From contig NZ_CP053985.1 of assembly GCF_013267355.1 (NCBI RefSeq), positions 744,001-808,000 on the forward strand: a stretch of 64,000 bases of DNA, given 5' to 3'. Under the pieces are notes generated by a model, which saw nothing but the letters and a program-made list of their open reading frames with translations, was not told where the DNA came from and ran no database searches. Of the stretch, positions 1-7,450 are shown in pieces. Position numbers and translations under genes: made by a program. This DNA is from Achromobacter pestifer (GTDB lineage Bacteria; Pseudomonadota; Gammaproteobacteria; Burkholderiales; Burkholderiaceae_B). The first letter of the stretch is position 1, and each line of letters opens with the position of its first letter.

Positions 1-717
1 GATAGTCGGATAGGGCAACAGGCGCGAGGGCTGCCCGGACGTCACCGCCAGCGCCACCACCTTGCCCGTATCGATCACCGACTTGGCCGAGGGCGCCGTG
101 GCGAACGAGATATCGGTGTCGCCCGCCGCCACGGACTGCGCCGCCGCGGCGCCCCCCTTGAACGGAATGTGCATCAGTTTCACGTTGGCAAGCGTCATGA
201 ACTCGACCGCGGCCAGGTGCGTGATGACGCCGTTGCCGGACGAGGCGACATTGATGGACCCTGGCTTGCTCTTGGCGCGGTCTATCAAGTCCTGCACGCT
301 TTTCAGCCCCAGCTTCGCATTCGCGATCAAGACCATGGGACCGGTGGTGAGCTGCGCCACGGGCACGAAGTTGTCCGGCGTGTAATCCACCTTGTACAAG
401 GCGCTGTCGCTGCCCATGACGCTGGAATTCCCCAAGTACAGCGTGTAGCCGTCGGCGGCGGCGCGCGCGGCAAGGCTGGCGCCGATCGTGGAACCGGCGC
501 CGGGGCGGTTTTCCACGACCACCGGCTGCTTCAACTGCCTGGCCAGCGCATTCGCATAGACCCGGCCCACCTGATCCGCCCCGCCGCCGGGAGGGAATCC
601 GATTACCAGGGTCAGGGGTTTGGATGGATAAGGGTCGGCGGCATGCGCACCGCCCGGCGTCGCGGACAAGGCGATGGCAGCAAGCAAAACACCACGGACG
701 GCAATAGCAGGTTTCAT
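1..717 (-). CDS. Bug/TctC-family periplasmic solute-binding protein, partial (C-terminus beyond window)
   Basis: The reading frame runs from an ATG at 717 off the left edge, giving 239 codons. The N-terminus is a signal peptide (MKPAIAVRGVLLAAIALSA, with a likely cut after GGAHA), followed by the Bug-family opening DPYPSKPLTLVIGFPPGGGAD. Bug proteins bind small organic anions in the periplasm, often carboxylates, and many lack a dedicated membrane partner. It is the last visible gene of a minus-strand operon behind the CoA-transferase and crotonase genes, so it probably supplies or senses the acid those enzymes handle. Family assignment is firm; the ligand is unknown. Confidence 0.9.
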   Translation of the reverse strand, partial: MKPAIAVRGVLLAAIALSATPGGAHAADPYPSKPLTLVIGFPPGGGADQVGRVYANALARQLKQPVVVENRPGAGSTIGASLAARAAADGYTLYLGNSSVMGSDSALYKVDYTPDNFVPVAQLTTGPMVLIANAKLGLKSVQDLIDRAKSKPGSINVASSGNGVITHLAAVEFMTLANVKLMHIPFKGGAAAAQSVAAGDTDISFATAPSAKSVIDTGKVVALAVTSGQPSRLLPYPTI

Positions 718-773
718 CAGGGTCTCCTTTGATGGAATCGGAGCCGCTTGTGGCGCGGCTCTCGGTACATGCG

Positions 774-793
774 CCGGCCGCTTCAGCGGCCGG
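774..793. repeat. intercistronic inverted repeat (8-bp stem, 4-nt loop)
   Basis: CCGGCCGC (774-781) and GCGGCCGG (786-793) form a perfect stem whose loop overlaps the stop codon of the crotonase gene, 57 bp ahead of the Bug gene start. No T-tract follows on either strand, so it looks like an RNA-processing or stability hairpin rather than a terminator. That role is inferred. Confidence 0.4.
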
Positions 794-1550
794 TGAAATC
801 CGGCGCGCGCTTCTCCTTCCACGCCCGCGCGCCCTCGGCCAGGTCGCGGGACTGCTCGGAACGCAACACCGCCTGTTCGATTCCGGCCAGATCGAGTTCG
901 CCCCGCGCGATGCGGTTCAGGTGCGCTTTCACGCCGAACAGCGGAATCGGGGCCATTGCCGCAATCTGCGCGCTCAAGGCATCCAGCCGGGCCGATAGCA
1001 TTTCCTGCGGCACCAGCTCGGTCAGGAATCCGATGCGCAGCATTTCTTCGGCCTGGATTTTTTCCGCCGTCAGGAACAGGCGCTTGGCCTGGTCCAGGCC
1101 CAGGCGCGTCACATAGCGCGACATGCCGCCCGCGTAGAAGTGCAGGCCCAGGCGCGTGGCCGGCATGAACATGTCGGACTGCGGCGTGCCGATGCGGAAA
1201 TCGCAGGCCAGGCACAGGTCCGTGCCGCCGCCATAGGCTCCGCCCTGCACCGCCGCGATCGTCACCGGCCGCGCCGCCTCGATCAGGTCCATCGTCTGGC
1301 CAAAATAAAGAGAGCTGGGCGCACTATCGGATGCCAAGGACGAAATGTCATAGCCGCTGCAAAAATACTTGCCATCGGATTGGAAGCGCAGCACCCGCAG
1401 CGCGTCGTCCGCGTTCACCCTGTCCAGGTGCTCTCTCAGGACCGCCAGGTCCTGCGGCCCGAGCCGGTTGGCATGGCCGGGCCTGCGCAGGCGGATGGTC
1501 GCCACGTGGCCGTCGACGGAAAGGCTGGGCGTCTCTGCGGGTGCCGTCAT
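783..1550 (-). CDS. enoyl-CoA hydratase/isomerase (crotonase) family protein
   Basis: This 255-residue protein has the crotonase fold: the CoA and oxyanion-hole segments FCSGYDISSLA and GGAYGGGTDLCLACDFR are clear. The two acid/base glutamates of classical enoyl-CoA hydratase are not where expected: the usual GGGCEL reads GGGTDL (Asp), and the usual PEI segment reads PAT. It may therefore be an isomerase, hydrolase or decarboxylase rather than a true hydratase. The ATG at 1550 overlaps the stop of the upstream CoA-transferase by 4 bp (translational coupling), so the two proteins very likely act in one pathway. Substrate unknown. Confidence 0.85.
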   Translation of the reverse strand: MTAPAETPSLSVDGHVATIRLRRPGHANRLGPQDLAVLREHLDRVNADDALRVLRFQSDGKYFCSGYDISSLASDSAPSSLYFGQTMDLIEAARPVTIAAVQGGAYGGGTDLCLACDFRIGTPQSDMFMPATRLGLHFYAGGMSRYVTRLGLDQAKRLFLTAEKIQAEEMLRIGFLTELVPQEMLSARLDALSAQIAAMAPIPLFGVKAHLNRIARGELDLAGIEQAVLRSEQSRDLAEGARAWKEKRAPDFTGR

Positions 1551-2752
1551 GCGTACGTCTCCGCCTGATGCGCCACGCCCTCGGCCAGCAGCCGGTCGAT
1601 CTCGGCATCCGCCATCCCGTAGCGGGCGAAGACCTCGCGCGTGTGCTGGCCGAACACGGGCGGGGCGCGGCGGCTCGCCGTCTGCGCGCCGCTCAGGCCC
1701 AGGGGCAGGTCCACCTGCCGCAATTCGCCCAGCACCGGATGCGTCAACGAACGGACCAACCCGCAAGCCTGCACCTGAGCATCGGCGAACACATCCTCCA
1801 GGGTATTGATGGGCCCGGCGGGAATGCCGCCCTCGATCATCAGCGCGGTCCACTCCATGCGCGTCTTGCGCTTGAGCCCCGCCTCCAGCTCCTGCTTCAA
1901 TGCATAGCGGTGCTGCATGCGCTCCGCGTTCGTGAGGAACCGCTCGTCCGACACCAGATGGGAGAGTCCGAGAATGCCGCAAAGCCTGACCCACATCGCC
2001 TGGGTCGCGGGCGCCAGGTTGAGCGGCCCGTCCGCGGTCTCGAAGGTGCCGTAGGGCGCGATGACCGGATGCACGTTGCCGCAGGGTTCCGGGATCTCTC
2101 CCTTGCTGAGATAGCGCTGGCCTTGCACGCTGAGCAACGCCATGAGGCCTGCCAGCAACGAGGTTTCCACATGCTGCCCGCGGCCGGTCGACGCACGCTG
2201 CGCGACGGCGGACAGGATCCCTATCGTCAGCCACATGCCCGCGCTCAGGTCGCCGACGGCCACGCCCACCCGCGTCGGCCCCGACTCCGGCGTGCCGGTC
2301 AGGCTCATGAAGCCCGAATAGCCTTGCGCGACCTGATCAAATCCGGCCCAGTCCCGCGCCGGCCCCTTGCTGCCGAAGCCGGAAATCGACGCCATGATCA
2401 AGCCCGGGTGTTCTTGCGCCAGCGACTCGTATCCCAGGCCCATCGCCTCCATCGTTCCGACCTTGAAGTTCTCGACCACGATGTCGGAAGCCAGGGCCAT
2501 CTTGCGCAGCAGCGCGACCCCTTCCGGCTTGCGGAAGTCCACGCCTATGCCTTGCTTGCTACGATTGGCGCTAAGATAATAAACACTTATGTCATCATCG
2601 AAGGGGCCCCATTGCCGCGCCATCTCGCCCGCCGGCATGGGCTCCACCTTGACGACCTCGGCGCCCAGGTCTCCGAGAATCATCGTGCAGAAAGGCCCAG
2701 AAAGGGCCCGAGTCAGATCCAGCACCTTCAGCCCTGCCAATGGCAGACTCAT
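1547..2752 (-). CDS. CaiB/BaiF family (class III) CoA-transferase
   Basis: A 401-residue protein with the class III CoA-transferase opening LPLAGLKVLDLTRALSGPFC and GDLGAEVVKVEP, and the segments NFKVGTMEAMGLGYE and PLNLAPAT typical of the family. These enzymes move CoA between carboxylic acids, or act on 2-methyl-acyl-CoAs. The start at 2752 was chosen because GGAGGA lies just upstream; the open frame extends 25 codons further without family similarity. It is first in the operon with the crotonase and Bug genes and divergent from the LysR gene at 2848, whose product probably controls it. Confidence 0.88.
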   Translation of the reverse strand: MSLPLAGLKVLDLTRALSGPFCTMILGDLGAEVVKVEPMPAGEMARQWGPFDDDISVYYLSANRSKQGIGVDFRKPEGVALLRKMALASDIVVENFKVGTMEAMGLGYESLAQEHPGLIMASISGFGSKGPARDWAGFDQVAQGYSGFMSLTGTPESGPTRVGVAVGDLSAGMWLTIGILSAVAQRASTGRGQHVETSLLAGLMALLSVQGQRYLSKGEIPEPCGNVHPVIAPYGTFETADGPLNLAPATQAMWVRLCGILGLSHLVSDERFLTNAERMQHRYALKQELEAGLKRKTRMEWTALMIEGGIPAGPINTLEDVFADAQVQACGLVRSLTHPVLGELRQVDLPLGLSGAQTASRRAPPVFGQHTREVFARYGMADAEIDRLLAEGVAHQAETYA

Positions 2753-2829
2753 GTTCGTCCTCCCGTGATGCGAAGCCCATTCTAGGCAGCGCCTCACAGG
2801 TCCCGAAAATACTGTTTTCCGATCCATTC

Positions 2830-2844
2830 ATAAGATTTTCTTAT
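2830..2844. promoter_or_regulatory. candidate LysR-type operator
   Basis: ATAAG (2830-2834) and CTTAT (2840-2844), separated by 5 bases, form a dyad with the T-N11-A layout of LysR boxes, between the divergent CoA-transferase and LysR starts. It lies almost on the LysR start codon, which would suit autorepression. Assigned by pattern and position only. Confidence 0.4.
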
Positions 2845-2847
2845 TCA

Positions 2848-3783
2848 ATGAATCTGCGTCAGCTCAAGTACTTCGTCCGGGTGGTTGAAATGCGCAACAT
2901 GACCCGGGCCGCCGAAAGCCTGCATGTGGCGCAACCCGCGCTGAGCCAGCAGATGGCGCTGCTGGAGGAAAACCTGGGCGTCGCATTGCTGGTGCGTGGG
3001 GTCAAGGGCGCCCAGCCCACCGCGGAAGGCCTGTTGCTGTACCGGCACGCGCAAACCATCCTGCGTCAGGTCGACAGCACCCGCAGCCTGCTGTCCAAGA
3101 CCGGGGACCAGGTCACCGGCACGGTATCGATAGGACTGGCTTCCAGCACCGCGCGCATGCTGGCTTTGCCGCTGATGCGCCGGGCCAAGGCAGAGCTGCC
3201 TTCGGTAGTGCTGGAAATCGTCGATGTGCCCAGCGCGGACCTGACCAAGCTGGTCCTGCAGGGGCGCATCGATTTTTCCCTGTCGCCGGACCAGCAGCCC
3301 ATGCAGGGCCTGCTGCGCACGCCGCTGCTGCGGGAGAGCCTGTTCCTGCTGGCGCACGCCAGCGTCGCGCTGCCGCGCCGCACCCTGACCATCGCGGACT
3401 TCGCCGCCTTGCCCCTGGTGCTGCCCAGCCTGCCCAACACGCTGCGCGCGCGCCTGGACCATGCCTTCCTGACCGCCGGCCTGACCTGCAATCTGTTTGC
3501 CGAAGCCAGCACCTCGGCCATCCTCGTCCCCGCGGTGCGCAGCGGCATGGCCGCCACGATCCTGCCCTGTTCGGCCGCGCAGCCCGAAATCGCGGAAGGG
3601 TCGATCGTGGCCCATGCGCTGGATGGCACGCTGTCACGCGAACTGGTGCTATGCGCCAGCGAAAGCCTGCCTCCCACGCCAGCGGTGAGCCAGATCATGG
3701 CCTTGTGCAAAGACGAAATAAAACGCCTGATCGACGATCAGGCGTGGCAGGGATGCGCGCTGCTGAAGCAGAGTCCGCGCTAA
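2848..3783 (+). CDS. LysR-family transcriptional regulator
   Basis: This 311-residue protein begins MNLRQLKYFVRVVEMRNMTR, the N-terminal winged helix-turn-helix of LysR regulators (about residues 1-60; helix AAESLHVAQPALSQQMALLE). A periplasmic-binding-protein-like effector domain follows from about residue 90 (VSIGLASSTARMLALPL). The ATG at 2848 begins the family motif; 36 upstream codons in frame look non-coding. It diverges from the CoA-transferase operon, the usual arrangement for a LysR activator. Its last codons overlap the stop of the convergent aspT-like gene by 4 bp and contain that gene's probable terminator. Confidence 0.92.
   Translation: MNLRQLKYFVRVVEMRNMTRAAESLHVAQPALSQQMALLEENLGVALLVRGVKGAQPTAEGLLLYRHAQTILRQVDSTRSLLSKTGDQVTGTVSIGLASSTARMLALPLMRRAKAELPSVVLEIVDVPSADLTKLVLQGRIDFSLSPDQQPMQGLLRTPLLRESLFLLAHASVALPRRTLTIADFAALPLVLPSLPNTLRARLDHAFLTAGLTCNLFAEASTSAILVPAVRSGMAATILPCSAAQPEIAEGSIVAHALDGTLSRELVLCASESLPPTPAVSQIMALCKDEIKRLIDDQAWQGCALLKQSPR
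3714..3745 (-). terminator. intrinsic terminator of the aspartate operon, inside the lysR 3' end
   Basis: ACGCCTGATC (3723-3732) and GATCAGGCGT (3736-3745) form a perfect 10-bp stem with a 3-nt loop. Read on the minus strand, the stem is followed by TTTTATTTC. It lies 35 bp past the stop of the minus-strand antiporter gene, entirely within LysR coding sequence. Confidence 0.75.
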
Positions 3784-5480
3784 CCCAGGTGGTGGGCCAG
3801 CGACACGATGATCGGCCCCAGCACCGGCAGCAGCACGTTGGCGATGGCGTACGTCACCGTGTAGCCCAATAGCGGCACGGAACTGCCGCTGGAGGTCAGG
3901 ATGGCGCTGATGGCCGGCGTGCTGACATGCTGGCCAGCGATCGCGCCGACCAGCAAGGGGCCTTCGATCTTCAGGATCTTGTGGCCCACCCACAACGACA
4001 GGCAGGCCGGCCCCAGCGAAACCAGCAAGCCAATGAGGGGCAAGACCGCGCCATGCTCCCGGATCAGCGAGATAGCCTCCGGCCCCGCCGACAAGCCGAC
4101 GCAGGCCACGAACACCGCCAGCCCCAAGTCCTTCAGCAATTGCACGGCGTGATCCGGCATGTGGCCTATCGAGGGCCGCTTGGCGTTGATCCAGCCGCAG
4201 ACCAAGCCGCTGACCAGCGCGCCGCCGCCGCTGCCCAACGACACGGGGATGCCCCAGAGCCGCGCGCTCAGGCTGCCGATCAGCAGGCCGGCCAGAATGC
4301 CGAAAGCCAGGAACACCAGATCGGTCACGCCGCTGCGCCGCAGCTCGTTGCCCAGCGCCGCGCCGGCCTGGGAGAGTTCAGGTTCGGCGCCGACCAGCGT
4401 GACCAGGTCGCCGTACTGCACCACGGTGGCCGGCGTGATCGGCAGCGAATGCCCCGACCGCACGATCGATTGCAGGAAAACGCCGCGCGCGCGCTGGGCG
4501 TTCGGCCGCTTCGCCAGCTCGCCGACGGTATGGCCGTTGACGGCCTTCTTGTTGACGATGACGGCCAGTTCGCTCAGTTGCAGGTCGTCGGCGTGCGCCT
4601 CCGGCAGCTGGATCTCCGGCCCGATGACCGTGCCCGCCCGCAGTGCGAAGCGCCGCAGGCCCAGCACCACCACGATGTCGCCCGTGGCCAGCATGTCGTC
4701 CGGCGTGGCGTCCACCGCCTCGCCGTTGCGCAGGATGCGGCTGATGACCGTGCGTCCGCCCAGCGCGGCCTCGACCTCGGCCACGCGCTTGCCGTCCGCA
4801 TCCTTGACAACATGCGAGCGCCCCACGAGCCGCGGCAAGGTGGGCATGTTCGATTCTTCGCCTTCGCCGGCCGCCACGCCCAACTTTTCCTCCAGGGCCT
4901 TGGAGGCTTCGCGCAGGTTCATGCGCAACAGCGCCGGCGCGATCTGGCTGGTGAAGAACACGATGCTGATCAGGCCGACCAGGTAGGTCAGCGTGTAGGC
5001 CGTGGCGATGTTGGCTTCCATGCGCTGGACCTCGGCGTCGGCCAGGCCCAGGTGCTTGAGCGCCTCGGCCGCCGTGCCGACCACGGCCGATTCGGTGGCC
5101 GCGCCGGCCGCAAGGCCCGCCGCCGTCCCCGCATCCAGGCCGAACAGCGGCACCGCCGCCAACACGATCGTCAACACCAGCAAGGCTTCGATGACGGGCA
5201 GCGCAATGTAGCGCAGGCTGGAGCGGTTCAGATTGGCGAAGAACTGCGGCCCGCCCGAGTACCCCATCGCGAAAATGAACAGGGCGAACGCGACTTCCTT
5301 CAGGTCGCCGCGCATCTGGCAACCCGTCTGGCCGATCAGCAAGGCGACGATGAGTGTTCCGCACACTCCGCCCAGCTGGATCGGCCCGACCTTGAGCTTG
5401 CCGATCAGGTATCCCAATCCCACCGTCACAAACAGCACTGCGATGGGAACGCTATTGAAAAACCCGACCGTGCAAGTCAT
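3780..5480 (-). CDS. AspT-type aspartate:alanine antiporter family protein (copy 1)
   Basis: A 566-residue membrane protein of the aspartate:alanine exchanger (AAE) family: hydrophobic helices at about residues 10-170, a central soluble part with two TrkA_C-like domains (about 200-370; DIVVVLGLRRFALRAG and DLVTLVGAEPELSQAG), then more helices to the C-terminus (FLAFGILAGLLIGSL; LVGAIAGQHVSTPAISAI). Such carriers exchange aspartate for alanine; coupled to aspartate decarboxylation this yields a proton motive force. It follows the aspartate decarboxylase gene by 37 bp in the same direction. Substrate comes from context; the family also contains carriers of unknown specificity. Confidence 0.85.
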   Translation of the reverse strand: MTCTVGFFNSVPIAVLFVTVGLGYLIGKLKVGPIQLGGVCGTLIVALLIGQTGCQMRGDLKEVAFALFIFAMGYSGGPQFFANLNRSSLRYIALPVIEALLVLTIVLAAVPLFGLDAGTAAGLAAGAATESAVVGTAAEALKHLGLADAEVQRMEANIATAYTLTYLVGLISIVFFTSQIAPALLRMNLREASKALEEKLGVAAGEGEESNMPTLPRLVGRSHVVKDADGKRVAEVEAALGGRTVISRILRNGEAVDATPDDMLATGDIVVVLGLRRFALRAGTVIGPEIQLPEAHADDLQLSELAVIVNKKAVNGHTVGELAKRPNAQRARGVFLQSIVRSGHSLPITPATVVQYGDLVTLVGAEPELSQAGAALGNELRRSGVTDLVFLAFGILAGLLIGSLSARLWGIPVSLGSGGGALVSGLVCGWINAKRPSIGHMPDHAVQLLKDLGLAVFVACVGLSAGPEAISLIREHGAVLPLIGLLVSLGPACLSLWVGHKILKIEGPLLVGAIAGQHVSTPAISAILTSSGSSVPLLGYTVTYAIANVLLPVLGPIIVSLAHHLG

Positions 5481-5517
5481 GTCGTCATGTCGCCTTGGAG
5501 GTTGCTGGCAGGCTTGC

Positions 5518-7341
5518 CTACTTGCGCGCTGCGGCCTTCTTGGCGGACTTCGCCGCCGTGCCGGCCTTCTTCACTGTCTTCTTGACCGCCTTCTTGGCCG
5601 CCGCGGTCTTGCCCGCCGCCTTGCGCTTGGCCGCAGGCGCCTTCGTCGTCTGGCCTTTGCCGGCCTTGGGACCCGAACGCACCAGCTCGCCGGCCTTCCA
5701 CGCTTCGACGTACTCGGTCGCGGCTTCGACCATGTGCTTGCCGATCTTGGCGTAGTCGCCGTCGTCCAGGTTCGCCAGCGACACGCGGATCGACCACGGC
5801 GGGCCGCCGAAGCCGCCGCCGTCCATCAGCACCACGCCGGATTTCTCGGCCAGGCGGAACAGGAAGTCGACGGGTTCGTAGTTGGACATCATGTACTTGC
5901 AGAACGCTTCGCCGTACGTGATCTTGGCCCAGACCATGAAGTCCAGCTCGACGTAGTACCAGGCGCGCATCGGATCCTCGGGCGGCATGGGTATGCCCAG
6001 GCCGCGCCACAGCGCATCGCGGCGCGCGCGCACGATCTTCATCGTCAGGTGCTTGTAGGAGTCCTTCAGGTCCATCAGGTGCGACAGCGCGAAGAATCCC
6101 ATCTGCACCTGCTGCGGCAGGGACAGGCCCGCGGTATGGTTCAGCGCGACGTTGCGGCTGTCGGCCACCAGCCGGTCGATGAACTTGAGCTTTTCGGGCT
6201 CCATCGTCATGGCGCCATAGCGCTTGTTCAGGCGCTGTTTCCAGGACGCCGGCAGTTCGGCGATGCGGCGGTCCATGGTGTTCTTTTCATGGGTCGCGAT
6301 CACGCCCAGGCGCCATCCGGTGCAACCGAAATTCTTCGAGAACGAGTACACGCATATCGTGTTGTGCGGCACTTCAGCCATCAGCGAGCGGAAGTTCGGC
6401 ACGAAGGTGCCGTACACATCGTCGGTCACCAGCACCAGGTCCGGATTCTTGCGGATCAGGCGCACGATCTGCTTCATCTCGACGGGGCTGAACGCCACCG
6501 ACGGCGGGTTGCTGGGGTTGACCGTGACCGCCAGCTTGATCTTGGGATTCTCCAGCTTGGCGATTTCCGAAGCCGGATAGTGCCAGTCGTGCGTGCCGTC
6601 GGCCCGCAAGCTGCTGGCGTTGATGGGCACGATCTTGAACTGGAAGCGCTCCAGATGCGAGATCTCGATATAGGGCGTGAAGGTCGGTAGGAACAGCGCG
6701 ATGGTGTCGCCCTGCTTCAGTAGACCGTTCTGCATCAGCGAGTCGAAGATGTAGCACATGGCCGCCGTGCCGCCTTCGACCGGGAACAGGTCGAACTTGC
6801 CCTTGGGCGGACGGCCGTCGCACATTTCCTTGATCAGATAATCGTGCACGATCTGTTCAAGGTGAACCAGCGCGCGCGGCGGCACGGGATAGTTGTCGCC
6901 AATGATGCTGTCCGTCAGTTCGTGGATCCAGGCGTCGGGGTCGAACCCCTTGACCTTGACGCCGTACTCCAGCACGCCGGCCAGGAAGTCATAGCCGTCC
7001 ATGCCCTTGTGCTTGGACAGGAACTTGCGCAATCTGTCGGCGCAGCCCTTCTTCGCTGGCATGCCCGCCAGAATGGACTCGTCGCGCACGCGGCGCGCCT
7101 CCTTCATCGCGAACTGGCCCATCAGGAAGAAGGCGTCGCGCGGTTCGGTGGCGATCCAATTCGGGTTGCCGCGGCCCGCGTTCAGCATGGTGATCGCGGC
7201 GGTGTGCTGGTTGTCCTTGGCCAGCGTGATCAGATAGTCCTTCAGTTCGAAGGGGGAAAGCTGTTCGAGGTCGCGCTGGCGCGAACGGGTTGTTTTCAGG
7301 GCCGAGGCCAGGTTGACGGTAAGAGGCGCGGTGGAAGCCAT
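5518..7341 (-). CDS. aspD: bifunctional aspartate aminotransferase / aspartate 4-decarboxylase with lysine-rich tail
   Basis: A 607-residue PLP enzyme converting L-aspartate to L-alanine and CO2. The fold-type I core is clear: LNAGRGNPNW, AVTVNPSNPP, VTDDVYGTFVPN and the PLP-lysine segment YSFSKNFGCTGWRLG. From my recollection, characterised homologues are about 530 residues long. Here the last roughly 53 residues are almost only Lys, Ala, Thr, Gly and Arg (for example KRKAAGKTAAAKKAVKK), like a histone H1 tail. The start at 7341 (MASTAPLTVN) lies between two AspT-type antiporter genes, matching the aspD-aspT pairing known from other bacteria. The core assignment is firm; the role of the tail is unknown. 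Confidence 0.9.
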   Translation of the reverse strand: MASTAPLTVNLASALKTTRSRQRDLEQLSPFELKDYLITLAKDNQHTAAITMLNAGRGNPNWIATEPRDAFFLMGQFAMKEARRVRDESILAGMPAKKGCADRLRKFLSKHKGMDGYDFLAGVLEYGVKVKGFDPDAWIHELTDSIIGDNYPVPPRALVHLEQIVHDYLIKEMCDGRPPKGKFDLFPVEGGTAAMCYIFDSLMQNGLLKQGDTIALFLPTFTPYIEISHLERFQFKIVPINASSLRADGTHDWHYPASEIAKLENPKIKLAVTVNPSNPPSVAFSPVEMKQIVRLIRKNPDLVLVTDDVYGTFVPNFRSLMAEVPHNTICVYSFSKNFGCTGWRLGVIATHEKNTMDRRIAELPASWKQRLNKRYGAMTMEPEKLKFIDRLVADSRNVALNHTAGLSLPQQVQMGFFALSHLMDLKDSYKHLTMKIVRARRDALWRGLGIPMPPEDPMRAWYYVELDFMVWAKITYGEAFCKYMMSNYEPVDFLFRLAEKSGVVLMDGGGFGGPPWSIRVSLANLDDGDYAKIGKHMVEAATEYVEAWKAGELVRSGPKAGKGQTTKAPAAKRKAAGKTAAAKKAVKKTVKKAGTAAKSAKKAAARK

Positions 7342-7387
7342 TGTTCTGTACTCCTGGTTTGCGTGGTGACAAGCGCTAGGCGGGCGT

Positions 7388-7404
7388 CGCCGGCCGGGCC
7401 GGCG
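7388..7404. repeat. short GC-rich inverted repeat in the aspT-aspD spacer
   Basis: CGCCGGCC and GGCCGGCG flank a single G. It is the smaller of two dyads between the second antiporter gene and aspD. Confidence 0.4.
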
Positions 7405-7410
7405 CGCCTG

Positions 7411-7450
7411 CAATGCGCCCCGCAAGCAGCGGGGCTTGCGGGGCGCATTG
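7411..7450. repeat. perfect 16-bp inverted repeat between antiporter and decarboxylase genes
   Basis: CAATGCGCCCCGCAAG (7411-7426) pairs exactly with CTTGCGGGGCGCATTG (7435-7450) around an 8-nt loop. It abuts the antiporter stop codon at 7451-7453. No T-run follows on the minus strand, so full termination is unlikely. A 3' stabiliser of the antiporter message, or an attenuator of aspD, would fit. Confidence 0.7.

Noticed and set aside
3927..5585. Open frame of 552 codons opposite the AspT-like gene
   Set aside because: Gln/Arg/Ala-rich antisense product without membrane or catalytic motifs.
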